DNA of 64,000 bases. Source: Phyto melanocephala. Lineage: Eukaryota; Arthropoda; Insecta; Diptera; Rhinophoridae. The position numbers and the translations under genes are program-made. Every line of letters starts with the position of its first letter. Positions within the stretch are counted from its first letter, which is position 1. Positions 12,212 to 21,790 of the stretch are shown here, one piece after another. The stretch spans positions 10,135,001-10,199,000 of the forward strand of contig OW799234.1 in NCBI GenBank assembly GCA_941918925.1, in the 5' to 3' direction. The notes beneath the pieces were generated by a model. It did not search any database. It worked only from the letters and a program-made list of their open reading frames with translations, and was not told the origin of the DNA.

Positions 12212-13430
12212 TCTAAAGAAGAATTGTCTTAAAAAAAATAATAAAATAAAATCTATGTAACGACTGAATTCTGCTACGTTTTTTATTTGCTAATTTGTAT
12301 AGAAAAACTCGATATGTCGGAATTCTGTTTCACCATGACCTCTGTGTGTATTAACAAAGTGGTCAATGGCATAATTTATTAAAATTAATTTCTTTATTAT
12401 TGTTGCGCTATTGAACGAACATACATACATAGTACATACATATATGTATATTTATATAACTTTTTATTAAAGTTAGTTTCTTTACCCGTTTTTTTACCCT
12501 TTAGGTGATCTCTTTTGTGTTTACCCTGTGTTACAACAGGTTGATCATCAAAAAAGAGAATATATTTTAGTTAAAATATATTCAGTCTTCCTTAACTTTG
12601 TCTTTATAAATAATTTTACAATCGTATTAGTTACTAATAGTTTTGAACTTGACCCGTATTCTTTTTACAGTTTAAGACTTGACTGTTTATTTGTTTTGCT
12701 AAACATGTTATTTAAATTTTCATTAGACAATTGTACGCCAAACCTCTTTAAAACTACAAACATAAACAGCTACTAACATTTAACATATTTAATGTAAATG
12801 TAAACGCTTATACATATGTGTGTTTTATAAAAATTGCCACGCGTTTTAAAAACGAATTTCACATCAAACTGTGATTAAATTTTAACAGCAGGCAATCAAT
12901 ATGACTATAAAAACTAAACAAAAAAAAAAAACGATTTGCCTATCATTTGCATTATATTTAAGGAGAGATGGTGTCAAAAATTGTTTATTGTTTCACGTAA
13001 TTTTAGTTTGCTAATATCGAACAGGTAATGAATTCTATATATTTGACAGTTGTTTATTAGAAAAAATGTTGAGAAAGGAAAATGGAAACAGAATAAAGTA
13101 AACAAAACATTTTCAATTATTTTAGAAATATTTTAGAGATAATACCGCTACAATACTGTGGATAAAAAAATACGGTTTTAATATTCTAATGCCGTGCTGA
13201 TATTTGACATATGTATACAAAATTATTGAATTTAAAATATGTTGGTGACGTGGTGTAGTTCAAAACCAAGGTACCCTAAGTACGAATTCCAGCCGTGGCA
13301 AAAAGTTTTCATTAACATTTTTAAACTAATATTGAATTTTTTTAACGGGCTTCAGCTTAATTCTTAAACATTCTTAGTTTTACAAATATTTTTTTTTTAA
13401 AGTTATAATGAGAGAATAATCGGGAAAAGT
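12212..13430. other. AT-rich spacer
   Basis: A/T-rich, with a TACA/TATG run near 12420-12450. A stretch at 13240-13305 (GTGACGTGGTGTAGTTC...GAATTCCAGCC) faintly recalls tRNA-like SINE boxes but is too weak to call. No gene seen. Confidence 0.35.
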
Positions 13431-13439
13431 ATGTTTTAC

Positions 13440-13520
13440 CGACACTAGCCGAGTGGAATGGATTTTCGAAACCAGCTACGATTTCATCATTAGCACTCTT
13501 TGATCAGTGATTACGTGTTG
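13440..13520. repeat. Short dispersed repeat also present near 50728
   Basis: AACCAGCTACGATTTCATCA followed by TTAGCACTCTTTGATC matches AATACCAGCTAAGATTTCAT and CATCAGCACTCTTTATC at about 50735-50775, preceded in both by TAGCCGA. The parent element is unknown and neither copy has clear ends. Confidence 0.4.
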
Positions 13521-14104
13521 GTTTTAAATATCATCTATTTAAGTCCCAGGTTTTAAACATTTTTATTTAAGAGGCTTCCAGTACCTCTTCAGACAATTCA
13601 ACCCAAAAAGAAACGAAGAGACCCCTGACCTTCCAGTTTCTGGTAATAAAAAAGGTCATCCTTATATTACAAGCATCTGTTAAAAGCTACACATTCAGAG
13701 AAAAATGTCAAATGACAAATGTTTGGCCAAGACTCTAACCACACATAATAGCACACTGTTCCTAGGCAACAGCAGACGACGCCCCATCATACTATTTTTT
13801 TTAGTCCGTCAACATCAAATCAATGTTGTTAATTTATATTGACAATATTGTGACAATAACGAAAACAAGAATCAGAAAATTCTCATTTGTTTAATTTATT
13901 TAAATATTGTGACGACATTAGGTTCATTCGTTTTCTCAAAAGTATTTACTATCTTTTACTGAACTTTACTGTGTAGTATGTTAGCTTACACAAAATTCTA
14001 AAAGAAACGTAATTAGTCCAGTAAAGTCCAGATTTTAGGTCAGCGAATACTTGTAAGTAAAACTTGTCTTTCCGCAGTTGATTTGGGAAAGATACACACC
14101 TTTG

Positions 14105-14250
14105 TAAACAGGACAGGATGGCTGAGGTACGATGGCTAGAGGACATAGACGAACGGGCGTTGGTGCCTACGGTATCACAACGGGACCTTCGGAGGACCCA
14201 AGTGAGCTATGCCTTCGGGCGGCTGCCGGATCTAATCTAACCTAACCCAA
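14105..14250 (+). repeat. SINE-like 3' region with CTAACCTAACCC tail
   Basis: The stretch GGTATCACAACGGGACC, GGACCCAAGTGAGCT, GGCTGCCGGA and TCTAATCTAACCTAACCC matches, in the same order, the 3' part of the tRNA-derived SINE at 30099-30312. An 11-bp direct repeat TCCAGTAAAGT at 14017-14027 and 14251-14261 may be its target duplication, which would put the start at 14028. However, CAGTAAAG-like words are common nearby, so the 5' border is uncertain. A polymerase III A/B-box pair is not clear in this copy. Confidence 0.55.
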
Positions 14251-14402
14251 TCCAGTAAAGTTTAGTAAAAACAGTAAAAGATTTTTAGTAAACGGACCAG
14301 CCCATTGTAAGTTTGGTAAACAAAAGTCTGTAGATTTTGATTTGATAAAAATGTTTAAACCTTTGTATTATAACGAACTTACAGTGCTATTATAATTATA
14401 AT

Positions 14403-14580
14403 CAAGGCATATTTATTCATCAGGTAGTCTTGATTCATCAGCTGTTTATTTTTTTTAAATTTCAGCTGTCGAAGTCCACAGATAAAAGCAATTTTCGTTC
14501 TTCTCTCATTTATTTCTAATATCAAATATTAACAAAAATTTTTTTTTAACTGCGTTTACCTGATGAATAAATATGCCTTG
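14403..14580. mobile_element. 178-bp MITE with perfect 24-bp ends and 8-bp duplication
   Basis: Terminal inverted repeats of 24 bp (CAAGGCATATTT...CATCAGGTA, 14403-14426 and 14557-14580) are perfect. Flanks are ATTATAAT (14395-14402) and ATTATGAT (14581-14588), an 8-bp target duplication with one change. The inner CATCAGGTA and subterminal CAGCTGTTT are shared with the MITE at 326-568, and a left-half copy lies at 20750-20815. Class P or hAT by duplication length. No coding capacity. Confidence 0.75.
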
Positions 14581-14608
14581 ATTATGATTAAGGTAAGATA
14601 AAATAATA

Positions 14609-15080
14609 AAGGGTGTCCAAAATGAAGGTATTATTTTAGTTTAAAAAAAACAAGAGTTTTTTTAATATTAAAAATATTTTTATTTCAGTTTAATACGATT
14701 ATTATGTCGGTCAAGTGGATCCTCAGGCTCCTAGTCTGTTATTGAAATTCTTAATGACGTTTTTTTATAAACTGCCAATGGTTGTTAGCTGTCCCATAAT
14801 TTTGCTTTTAAAGCTCTTGAACTGTTTGGTGGGATTATTGATGTTTACTTGATTTCAAAGACCTTATACGAAATAATCTAAACGTGTTTCATTGCACGAT
14901 CTTGGTGGCCAATTCACTTGTCCTTTTTTTAATTTTTTTTTTAAAGATCCATTGTTTTTCTTGATGAGCGGCAAGTGATACTATCCTGTTGAAACCACAT
15001 ATTCTCTACGCCTAAATCATCAATTTCGGCCACAAAAAGTTACGGATTATCTCCCTATAGCGACTCCCCTTGACCATTAT
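14609..15080 (-). pseudogene. Decayed mariner (DD41D/rosa-like) transposase
   Basis: Starts after a TA with AAGGGTGTCCAAAATGAAGG, a mariner-type end. On the minus strand, fragments of the transposase can be read: GTTGAAACCACA at 14990 (complement encodes the W-F-Q-Q block) and GGTGGCCAATTCACTTGTCC at 14906, which encodes GQVNWPP, the block before the third catalytic Asp. Many frameshifts; no open frame and no right terminal repeat. The same stretches recur in order at 29438-29910, so the two are copies of one family. Confidence 0.6.
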
Positions 15081-15737
15081 ACATACTTCAAATTTTCACA
15101 CTTTTAATAGTGCTGTTTGTTAACTTTCATGGAAATACCCATATTTTAACATTGACAAAATATTGGTCAATAAAGAAAATTTGTTTGTTTTTTTTTTTTT
15201 TTTCAAATAATTGTTTTTGAAGTGGCCAGTCAAGTGATATAAAACAAAAAAAAAAAAATAACAAACAAATTGTTATCACAATAATAAATTAAAGTCAACG
15301 AATGTATTTTAATACGCATCAAGTAAATTGTTACAAGTTAAAAGGGCAAATTTTGCTCTAAAATTGTTTTACAGCATTTAGAATAATTATAGTAGTGTTC
15401 TGTTCTTGTTGTTATTGTTTTTGTTTTAATCACATGTTTACACTTGTTATTTTCACATTAAAACGCACACATCTATGTATATGTACTATATAAAAAAATA
15501 AATAAATTAATAAAAAATTAAACAAAAAATAGCAAAAAACTGCCTTTACTCTTCAACGTTTGTGTATTAAAATTTTCTAGTGACTATTTAGCAGTTGATA
15601 ATATAATTAAATAAAAACTATATAAATTAATAAACATTTTTAGAAATGTATGTATGTACATATCTCTGTATGTTTGATGATAAGTGTGCAATTGTGTATT
15701 TGAATATTAAAATAAAAAAAAAATTAAACAAGCAAGA

Positions 15738-15780
15738 GTGCTATGTTAGACTGTGTCGACTATTTTATACCCTTTGCAAG
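15738..15780 (+). repeat. Truncated family X end
   Basis: CAAGAGTGCTATGTTAGACT and TTTTATACCCTTTGCAAGAC resemble the 5' end of family X copies (AAGTAAGAGCGCTATATTCG ... TATACCCTTCAC). Only this end is present. Confidence 0.4.
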
Positions 15781-15811
15781 ACAGTCATTTAATGACCAAA
15801 GCTTGAAACTA

Positions 15812-15942
15812 ATGTGCTGTTTATAGAATGCGAACGCTTACTTTGAGTGGACGTTTTGCCTGTAATTTGTTATTGTAACAAAAACAAATTACACGCAAAA
15901 CGTCCACTCAAAGTAAGCGTTCGCGTTCTATAAACAGCACAT
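15812..15942. repeat. Near-perfect hairpin, ~61-bp arms, very short loop
   Basis: The left arm (ATGTGCTGTTTATAGAA..., 15812 to about 15872) is answered by its reverse complement ending at about 15942, with two clear mismatches (T/C and C/G) in the outer ~50 bp and a loop of only about 8-15 nt. Transcribed from either strand it would fold into a long stable stem like an endogenous siRNA or miRNA-type hairpin. A short snapback element is the simpler reading. Confidence 0.7.
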
Positions 15943-17065
15943 AAGACTGACTCCATATTAACTGTTAATGAATCGAACAATAATAATAAAAACTTTAATG
16001 AAACTATAATTGCTTTAGTTTTCAATAAAACGTCAAATAAATTGTGCCTTTAAAGTTGAGAAATTTTTAAACAGAATTAGACCGGATTTGTCTAGCAAAT
16101 ACATAATTAAACAAATAAATAAAGACTGCAACAACATAATTCGTATGTAGATTTTTACGCACACCGTCGTCTTATTCACACTTATTCTGGCTGGCGTTTC
16201 ATCTTTGTTTGTTTACAGATGATTTTGCTTGTTTTTCTTTTTGCTAATTTTTGTTTTGTTTCTTAATTGTTTATTTTACTCACTGATATGTTTTGTTGTT
16301 GTTGTTGTTTTCGTTGCTTAATATTCATGTGTATTTGTCAAAGTCTGTCTGATCAGACTTGCGATCAAAACAAGTGTCACGACATAGACGATTTATTTCT
16401 TTTGCCTCTCGCTGTGTTCCTTGCTATTATTGTTTTGTTAGTTCTCTCTTTATGGCCGTTTTGAAAGAGTAAAACAGACATCTATATATATAAAAGTGAA
16501 ACTCTGTGTGTGTGTGTGTGTTAGCTATAGACTCCGAAACTGTAAAACCGATCGGGCTCAAACTTTGGTTAGTTGTTGTACACATAGCAGGGAGTGTTTA
16601 TGGGTGGAAAAAAATGGGCGGGGCCACGCCCATAAAAAAAATTTATAATTTTGAGGTACTTGCACTGGACCGATTTTTCTAAAACTTTGCACACATATTG
16701 AGCTGTCATGACTTTACAATTTCGTGATTAGAAAAGTGGGCAGTGCCACGCCCATAAAACAAGTTATAATTTTCAGCTACTTGAACTTCACTGATTTTTC
16801 TGAAACTTTGCACACACATATTGAGCTTTCATGATTATTCAATTTTGTGATTATAAAAGTGTGCAGTGCCACGCCCATAAGAAATAAGTTATCATTTTTA
16901 TCTACTTGCACTAGATCGATTTTTCTGAAACTTTGCACACACATATTGAGCTGTCATGACTATATAACTTCGTGATTAGAAAAGTGGGCAGGGCCACGCC
17001 CATAAAAAAGTTATAATCTTGAGGTACTTGGCTTGGACTGATTTTCGTGAAACTTTGCACACATA

Positions 17066-18361
17066 AAGAATGAGATCGATAAAACCCTAACACGAATAAA
17101 ACGCAATAACTTTGAAACGAATTAATCCATTTTAATGAAAATAGCGTGGTTTAACAATAAAATAACAGTAAATTAAAATATTAATGCTTTTTGTAAAAAT
17201 TCAGCTTTTTTTGATGAACTGTTTCACCTTTTCCGGAATTGAGACCATGAGGGTTTTGATGGTATCCTTAGTAACTATTGCTGGAATAAGACCATTTCTG
17301 GGAAAAAATTTTAGTAGTATTAGCAACTTGTTTTGTATCCTTCAGCACTCTTTTGACTAAAGCCCAGTAACGTTCGAAGGGCCTTAGTTCTTGACAATTA
17401 GGTGGATTTGCTTCTTTTGGCACTACCACTATATTATTTGTTTCATACCATTCTGCTGCAGATTTACTATAATGACACGACGCTAGGTCGGGCCAAAAAT
17501 ATGTTGACTTATTGTGTTTTCGTATGAATGGAAGCAACCTCTTCTGCAAGCACTCCTTGATGTAAATATCAGTGTTGATAGTCCCAGTAGTAATAAATTT
17601 ACTGCTTCTTTCTCCGCACGTGCATATAGCATGCCAAACTAAGTACTTCTTTGGAAACTTTGTCTTTTTTTGGAACTTAAATTGGTCATCGACATTACCT
17701 CTTCCATCGGCCACATAATAACTTCGCCCGTGGAGCTGAGAAAAGTCGGCAAGAACGTAAGTCTCATCATCCATAATACAACACTCATATTTGTTGATAA
17801 AATTTCTAAGCAGTTCTTTGGCACGACTTTTTGCATCCAAGTTTTTCTTCGAATTTCTGTCTGGCACTTTCTGAACCTTGTAGGACTTAAGGCCTTCATA
17901 TCTTTTAACCTTCCTTACAAAAAAATCGGAACAGTTTGCTTTTAAGGCGGCTTTACGGTTTGAGAGGTTGGGATTTTGGTTTAGAAGACTAACAATCTTT
18001 GAAGCTAACTGTGGGTCAGTTATACCCTTTTTAGCTCCACTTCCAGCTTTCCTTTTAATACTACGACGTTCGTTATACACTTTTATCACACGCGAAACTG
18101 TTTGTCGTGACACCTTTATCTCATTTGCAATAGATTTGTAAGTACGACTGGGATTTTTTAAAAAAATTGTTATTATTTTTTCACGCACTTTTTCTTCGGA
18201 ATCCATTTTCAAACAAACTAATAATCCGATTATGCTATTATTTTGTACACATAATTTGACAAGTTTTTAAATGCAAACTTGATCATAAACAGTTATATTT
18301 TTTGTGCATAAAGAAAGGTGGAATTAAAAATGTGTGTTAAGGTTTCACTGATCTCATTCTT
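17066..18361 (-). mobile_element. Tc1/mariner element, nearly intact, inserted in the Helitron
   Basis: 1296 bp with terminal repeats AAGAATGAGATC...AACCCTAACAC (left) matching the complement of the right end over ~30 bp with a few differences. TA lies at both borders (17064-17065, 18362-18363). Other Helitron units read CACACATATTGAGCTGTCAT with one TA at this point, so the empty site is documented inside the window and the TA duplication is proven. Its only gene is the transposase at 17201-18212. Close similarity of its ends and a single frameshift suggest a fairly recent insertion. Confidence 0.9.
17201..18212 (-). pseudogene. Tc1/mariner transposase, DD37E-like, one frameshift near the C-terminus
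   Basis: The transposase binds the element's ends and cuts and joins DNA in the nucleus. The open frame 18212-17268 gives 314 residues. Residues ~20-60 form a helix-turn-helix (SIANEIKVSRQTVSRVI), followed by a GSGAKKG linker. The catalytic blocks are IMDDETYV (Asp 1), FWPDLASCHYS (Asp 2) and NPPNCQELRPFERYWA (Glu). I count 37 residues between Asp 2 and Glu, the spacing of the DD37E group. The frame then goes off course: a run of six A on the plus strand (17303-17308) is the likely indel. In the shifted frame the protein continues as TKDTIKTLMVSIPEKVKQF to a stop at 17201-17203, giving ~337 residues, normal for the family. Otherwise all key residues are present. Confidence 0.88.
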
Positions 18362-19244
18362 TATTGAGGTCTCATGATTATACAATTTCGTGATTAGAAA
18401 AGTGGGCAGGGCCACGCCCATTAAAAAAGTTATAATTTTGAGGTACTTGCTCTGGACCGATTTTCGTGAAACTTTGCACACATATTGAGTTGTCATTATT
18501 GTACAATTTCTTGATTAGAAAAGTGGGCAATGCCACGCCCATTAAAAAAAATTTTAAATTTTTAGCTTTTTGCACTTCATATTCAATTCAAATTCAGAAT
18601 GCAGTTTTATTCATTAAGGGGCGTAGCAACGCGCGCCGGGCTTTTCTAGTATGTATATATATGTAGGTAGTTTATCACAAAAAAAAAACAACAAATATTT
18701 TATATTAAATGATATTAGCATTAATTTGACAATATATATTAATTGACAGTTAATTGTATTAATTTGCATATGATTTATGGGCGATATGAGAAAATAAGTA
18801 AGAGGTTGAAAATTACAAAAAAATTACACTTAAATGTGTTTATTAAAAAGGAAAAACCGCTTAAGTCGACATAAGCTGAAATTGAGATAATCACATCATT
18901 GCAATTCCGGAATTCGAAACTCCCCCTCAGGCAAACTTTCAACTACTTTGGACAACCTAACAGGAAGTAAGAGCATAAAAACTTATTCTCTATATTTTTG
19001 CAAACAACCAATAAGCTGTATAAATTATATAGCACAGCAATCATATAATAGTATTTATTTAAGATTAAATAAATTTTTCAAAATCATTTTAAAAATTTTA
19101 AAGTGATTTTCCTAAAAACTTTAAAAACAGATATAAGCAGTTTTTGCTTGTTGCCACAAAATTCTTCTAAACAACGTAGTAAACCAAAATTTTAACTTTT
19201 ACAACTTTGGTAGCACCATAATACCACAAGGTGTAGACTGAGAA

Positions 19245-19364
19245 ATGCGAAAGTCCAAAACGAAAATCCGCATATGCAGTGCTTACATTAAAAGCAATTT
19301 GCTTTACGACATCAACAAAAATAAAGTCGAATCTTTCGCCGACAGACCTTTTCAAAATATTTGA
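19245..19364 (+). pseudogene. Possible fragment of a P-superfamily (THAP9-like) transposase
   Basis: A 39-codon frame begins MRKSKTKIRICSAYIK, continues SNLLYDINKNKVESFAD and ends at a TGA. The pattern IKxNLxYD......FxD resembles the first catalytic region of P-type/THAP9 transposases (K..NL..D.....GF.D), but the glycine is missing and no further block follows convincingly. Codon use is more gene-like than the surroundings. It could be a decayed P-like element, a host exon, or chance; a profile search would decide. Confidence 0.25.
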
Positions 19365-19622
19365 AGAATTTGAAAGTCTAGAGTCTAGTCACAATAAACC
19401 AATTCTTTAAATCGCTAATAAAGGCAAGATAAGCACTCAGATAAAAAAAAATAAGTTTAAGTGGATCGCACACAACTAACAAAACCATATAACTAAATCT
19501 GCTACGTAACCCTCGAATGCTAACCATACGGTACAATAGCCAGGAAGACCAAACACAACTTGAAGACTCACAAGTCTTAACGAAACGCAGAAATCGTTCA
19601 AGGCATTTAAACATAGCACAGC

Positions 19623-19648
19623 TGACAGACAGACAGACAGACAGACAA
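19623..19648. repeat. (GACA)n microsatellite
   Basis: About six GACA units. A plus-strand frame of ~50 codons (from about 19490, with QEDQTQLEDSQVLTKRRNR) reads into the repeat and stops just after it; it has charged, protein-like composition but no recognised domain. Confidence 0.8.
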
Positions 19649-19848
19649 TAAAATTATACACACACAGCCTATGAAATTTGCTGTAAAACAATAAAAAACA
19701 CAAGTGTTTTAAAAACATATAATAAATTGTTACATTTTATTGGCGCAACACACAATTTTATTTTAGTTTTATGGGTAAAATATTTCACATACAAATATTC
19801 CACAATCTCTGGAACTGGTATTTACGCTGCTCAATCATAACATAAATA

Positions 19849-19995
19849 TCAATAACGTTTGCGCGGACGTTTGTACGCATTGCTGTTGATGGTAGTGTGG
19901 GTGGCATCATATCCCTGCTGATAAGGTAAGTAGTGTGCGGTTAGGAATTCACTAGTTCCTTCTAACTTCAGGCTAGTTACATATCGGTCCTTCTT
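19849..19995 (-). CDS. Candidate 3'-terminal coding exon of an unrecognised host gene
   Basis: On the minus strand a frame of 48 codons is open from an in-frame TGA (19996-19998) to the stop TGA at 19849-19851. Its end reads GYDATHTTINSNAYKRPRKRY, with mostly C- or T-ending codons and a GC content well above the neighbourhood. KRPRKR is a typical basic nuclear-localisation-like cluster. A possible 3' splice site (TTACCTTATCAG) would start the exon at 19917. Two AATAAA signals follow about 90-115 nt after the stop (complement at 19757-19762 and 19736-19741). I do not recognise the protein. The plus strand has an AAG/GTAAGT donor at 19922-19930, so an exon on that strand is an alternative. Confidence 0.35.
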   Translation of the reverse strand, partial: KKDRYVTSLKLEGTSEFLTAHYLPYQQGYDATHTTINSNAYKRPRKRY

Positions 19996-20169
19996 TCATA
20001 TATAAAACTATCGATTTTGACATTAGGTTGCCATAGGAGCCTAACTAGTTCATTGTCATATAGTTTTATATACTAGTTATTGTTAGAGAGTGGTGACTGA
20101 GTGCACCCACCTCACACATACTTAAAAAAGTATTATTTATAAACTTCGCACAGCAATTCTTCATGCTTA

Positions 20170-20268
20170 ACGCTATGAAATAAATGCTTATTGTCTCAGC
20201 TGGAAGTTGAACCGGGCTCTTTCGGTTTTGAAGTTTTACGCTCTAACTATTGTACCAACGCAATTCTA
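20170..20268 (-). repeat. Degenerate tRNA-like (SINE head) sequence
   Basis: Read on the minus strand: GCGTTGGTACAATAGTTAG, AGCGTAAAACTTC and GAGCCCGGTTCAACTTCCAG. These resemble polymerase III A and B boxes (B box GGTTCAACTTCC, one or two changes from consensus) with about the right spacing. It cannot fold into a proper tRNA by eye. Probably a decayed tRNA-derived SINE or tRNA pseudogene. Confidence 0.3.
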
Positions 20269-20749
20269 CATTAAATTGATACTAATAAGATTTACATATG
20301 TTTGAAAAACAAAGAGCTATAGTAAGTTTGTTTATTTTTCGTACATTTAAAAGGTCGTTACAACTAGTTTTATGACTGGTTCAAAACGTTACTAGTTAAA
20401 CATTTAGTTGGAGGAATGTTTCGTTAAGTTGTGTAACTAACTTCTAAACCACTTCACGTTTGGTTTTGTTCCAGTTCATTCGTAGAACCAACAAAGAAGT
20501 TAAAAATCTTAATTTTATACATTTATGTCCGCTCTTCCTTTTGAATTAAGGCTTTTAAGTAATGAGACTTTTATTTGATATTAAGGAAAACGAGTAGTAA
20601 CTAAAATACAGCCGTAAAATGTGGATACAAATTCAAAACTTTTTATTAAGGTTTCCACGCAACAGGTTGGTTGGCGGCCGAGTTCAAAAGTTTAAACAAT
20701 CCTGAGCCCCGCCATCAACTGGAAATTGTTAACCATAAATCATGGCATA

Positions 20750-20815
20750 TTTATGCTTCAAATAGTCTTGATTCATAAGCTGATTGTTTTTTCTTGACTT
20801 ATGTAACTCCACAAA
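20750..20815 (+). repeat. Left-half copy of the 14403-14580 MITE family
   Basis: CATGGCATATTTATGC, then AATAGTCTTGATTCATAAGC and TGATTGTTTTTT follow the left half of the 14.4-kb MITE closely. The right terminal repeat is missing. Confidence 0.5.
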
Positions 20816-21087
20816 TATTTAATAATTTAATACCCAGTGAAACATAGGGCCGCAACGATCAAACTCCATAGTAAAAAAGTAATTTTCTCTCTCTTCTTGC
20901 TAATTTAAAATGTCAAGTATTGTAAAAAAAAAAAATAATGAAAAAAATAAGTAATCGGTTCCAAACTATGAAAGGTGGTGAAAAATATATTTTTCTTTTC
21001 GAAACAATAATATTTTATTTAAAGTTTAAAAGCCGCTCTTTTTGTTCAACGCTGATTTAAATATAAAAACTTGGAAATTATATAAAA

Positions 21088-21790
21088 CTAGAAAAGTCCG
21101 GTGCGCGTTGCTACGCCCCTTAATGAATAAAAATCCATTCTAAATTAAAATTTAATATAAAGTGCAAAAAGCTAAAATTATAACTTTTTTTCATGGGCGT
21201 GGCACTGCCCACTTTTCTAATCAAGAAAATATAAAGTCATGATAACTCAATATGTGTGTGCAAAGTTTTTGAAAAATCCGTGAAGTTCAAGAAGCTGAAA
21301 ATGATAACTTTTTTTTATGGGCGTGGCACTGCTCACTTTTATAATCACGAAAATGTAAAGCCCTGACAGCTCAATATGTGTGCATAGTTTCAGAAAAATT
21401 GGTCCAGTGCAAGTACCTCAAAATTATAACTTTTTTTATGGGCGTGGCCCTGCCCACTTTTCTAATCACGATATTATATAGCCATGACAGCTCAATATGT
21501 GTGCAAAGTTTCAGAAAAATTGGTCCAGTGCAAGTACCTCAAAATTATAACTTTTTTTATGGGCGTGGCCCTGCCCACTTTTTTTTATCACGAAATTATA
21601 CAGTCATGAGAGTTCAATATGTGTGCAAAGCTTCAGAAAAATCGGTCAAGTGCAAGTAGTTAAAACTGACAACTAATTTTTGTGGGCGTGGCCCCGCCCA
21701 CTTTTTACCTCCCATAAACACCCCCCGGAATGTATACAACAACTCGTCAAATTTTGAGTCCGATTGGTTTTACAGTTTTGGAGTCTATAG
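21088..21790 (-). mobile_element. Second Helitron copy, 5'-truncated, five ~122-bp units
   Basis: Minus orientation: the CTAG end is at 21088-21091, followed on that strand by T. The short stem (GCGTAGCAACGC) is again just before it. Units with GGGCGTGGC..TGCCCAC occur at 21195, 21319, 21440, 21561 and 21684 (spacing 121-124). The 5' part stops at the stretch TCTATAGACTCC, so the TATATATA start of the 16.5-kb copy is missing. Overlapping frames such as those containing GVALPTFLI are translations of the repeat, not genes. Confidence 0.78.

Larger units (their letters stand above)
16481..18649 (+). mobile_element. Non-autonomous Helitron with ~122-bp internal tandem repeats
   Basis: Starts with TCTATATATATAAAA preceded by A (16480) and ends with CTAG (18646-18649) followed by T. 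The A/T target, TC start, CTAG end and a small GCGT-AGCA-ACGC stem at 18621-18632, 13 nt before CTAG, are the Helitron hallmarks. The interior has about six ~122-bp units, each with GGGC..TGCCACGCCCA (16623, 16745, 16868, 16993, 18411, 18532), AACTTTGCACACA and TATTGAGCTGTCATGA. It codes for nothing; frames across it are translations of the repeat. One unit is interrupted by the transposon 17066-18361. Without that insert the element is about 870 bp. Confidence 0.82.

Noticed and set aside
16911..18666. Frames with words such as GVALPTFLITKLYSHDSSICV on several strands (also 21378-21659)
   Set aside because: They are translations of the ~122-bp Helitron units, which repeat on both strands; no independent gene.
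19922..19930. AAG/GTAAGT, a perfect splice donor on the plus strand
   Set aside because: The plus-strand frame before it is short and its composition less gene-like than the minus-strand frame; kept only as an alternative.
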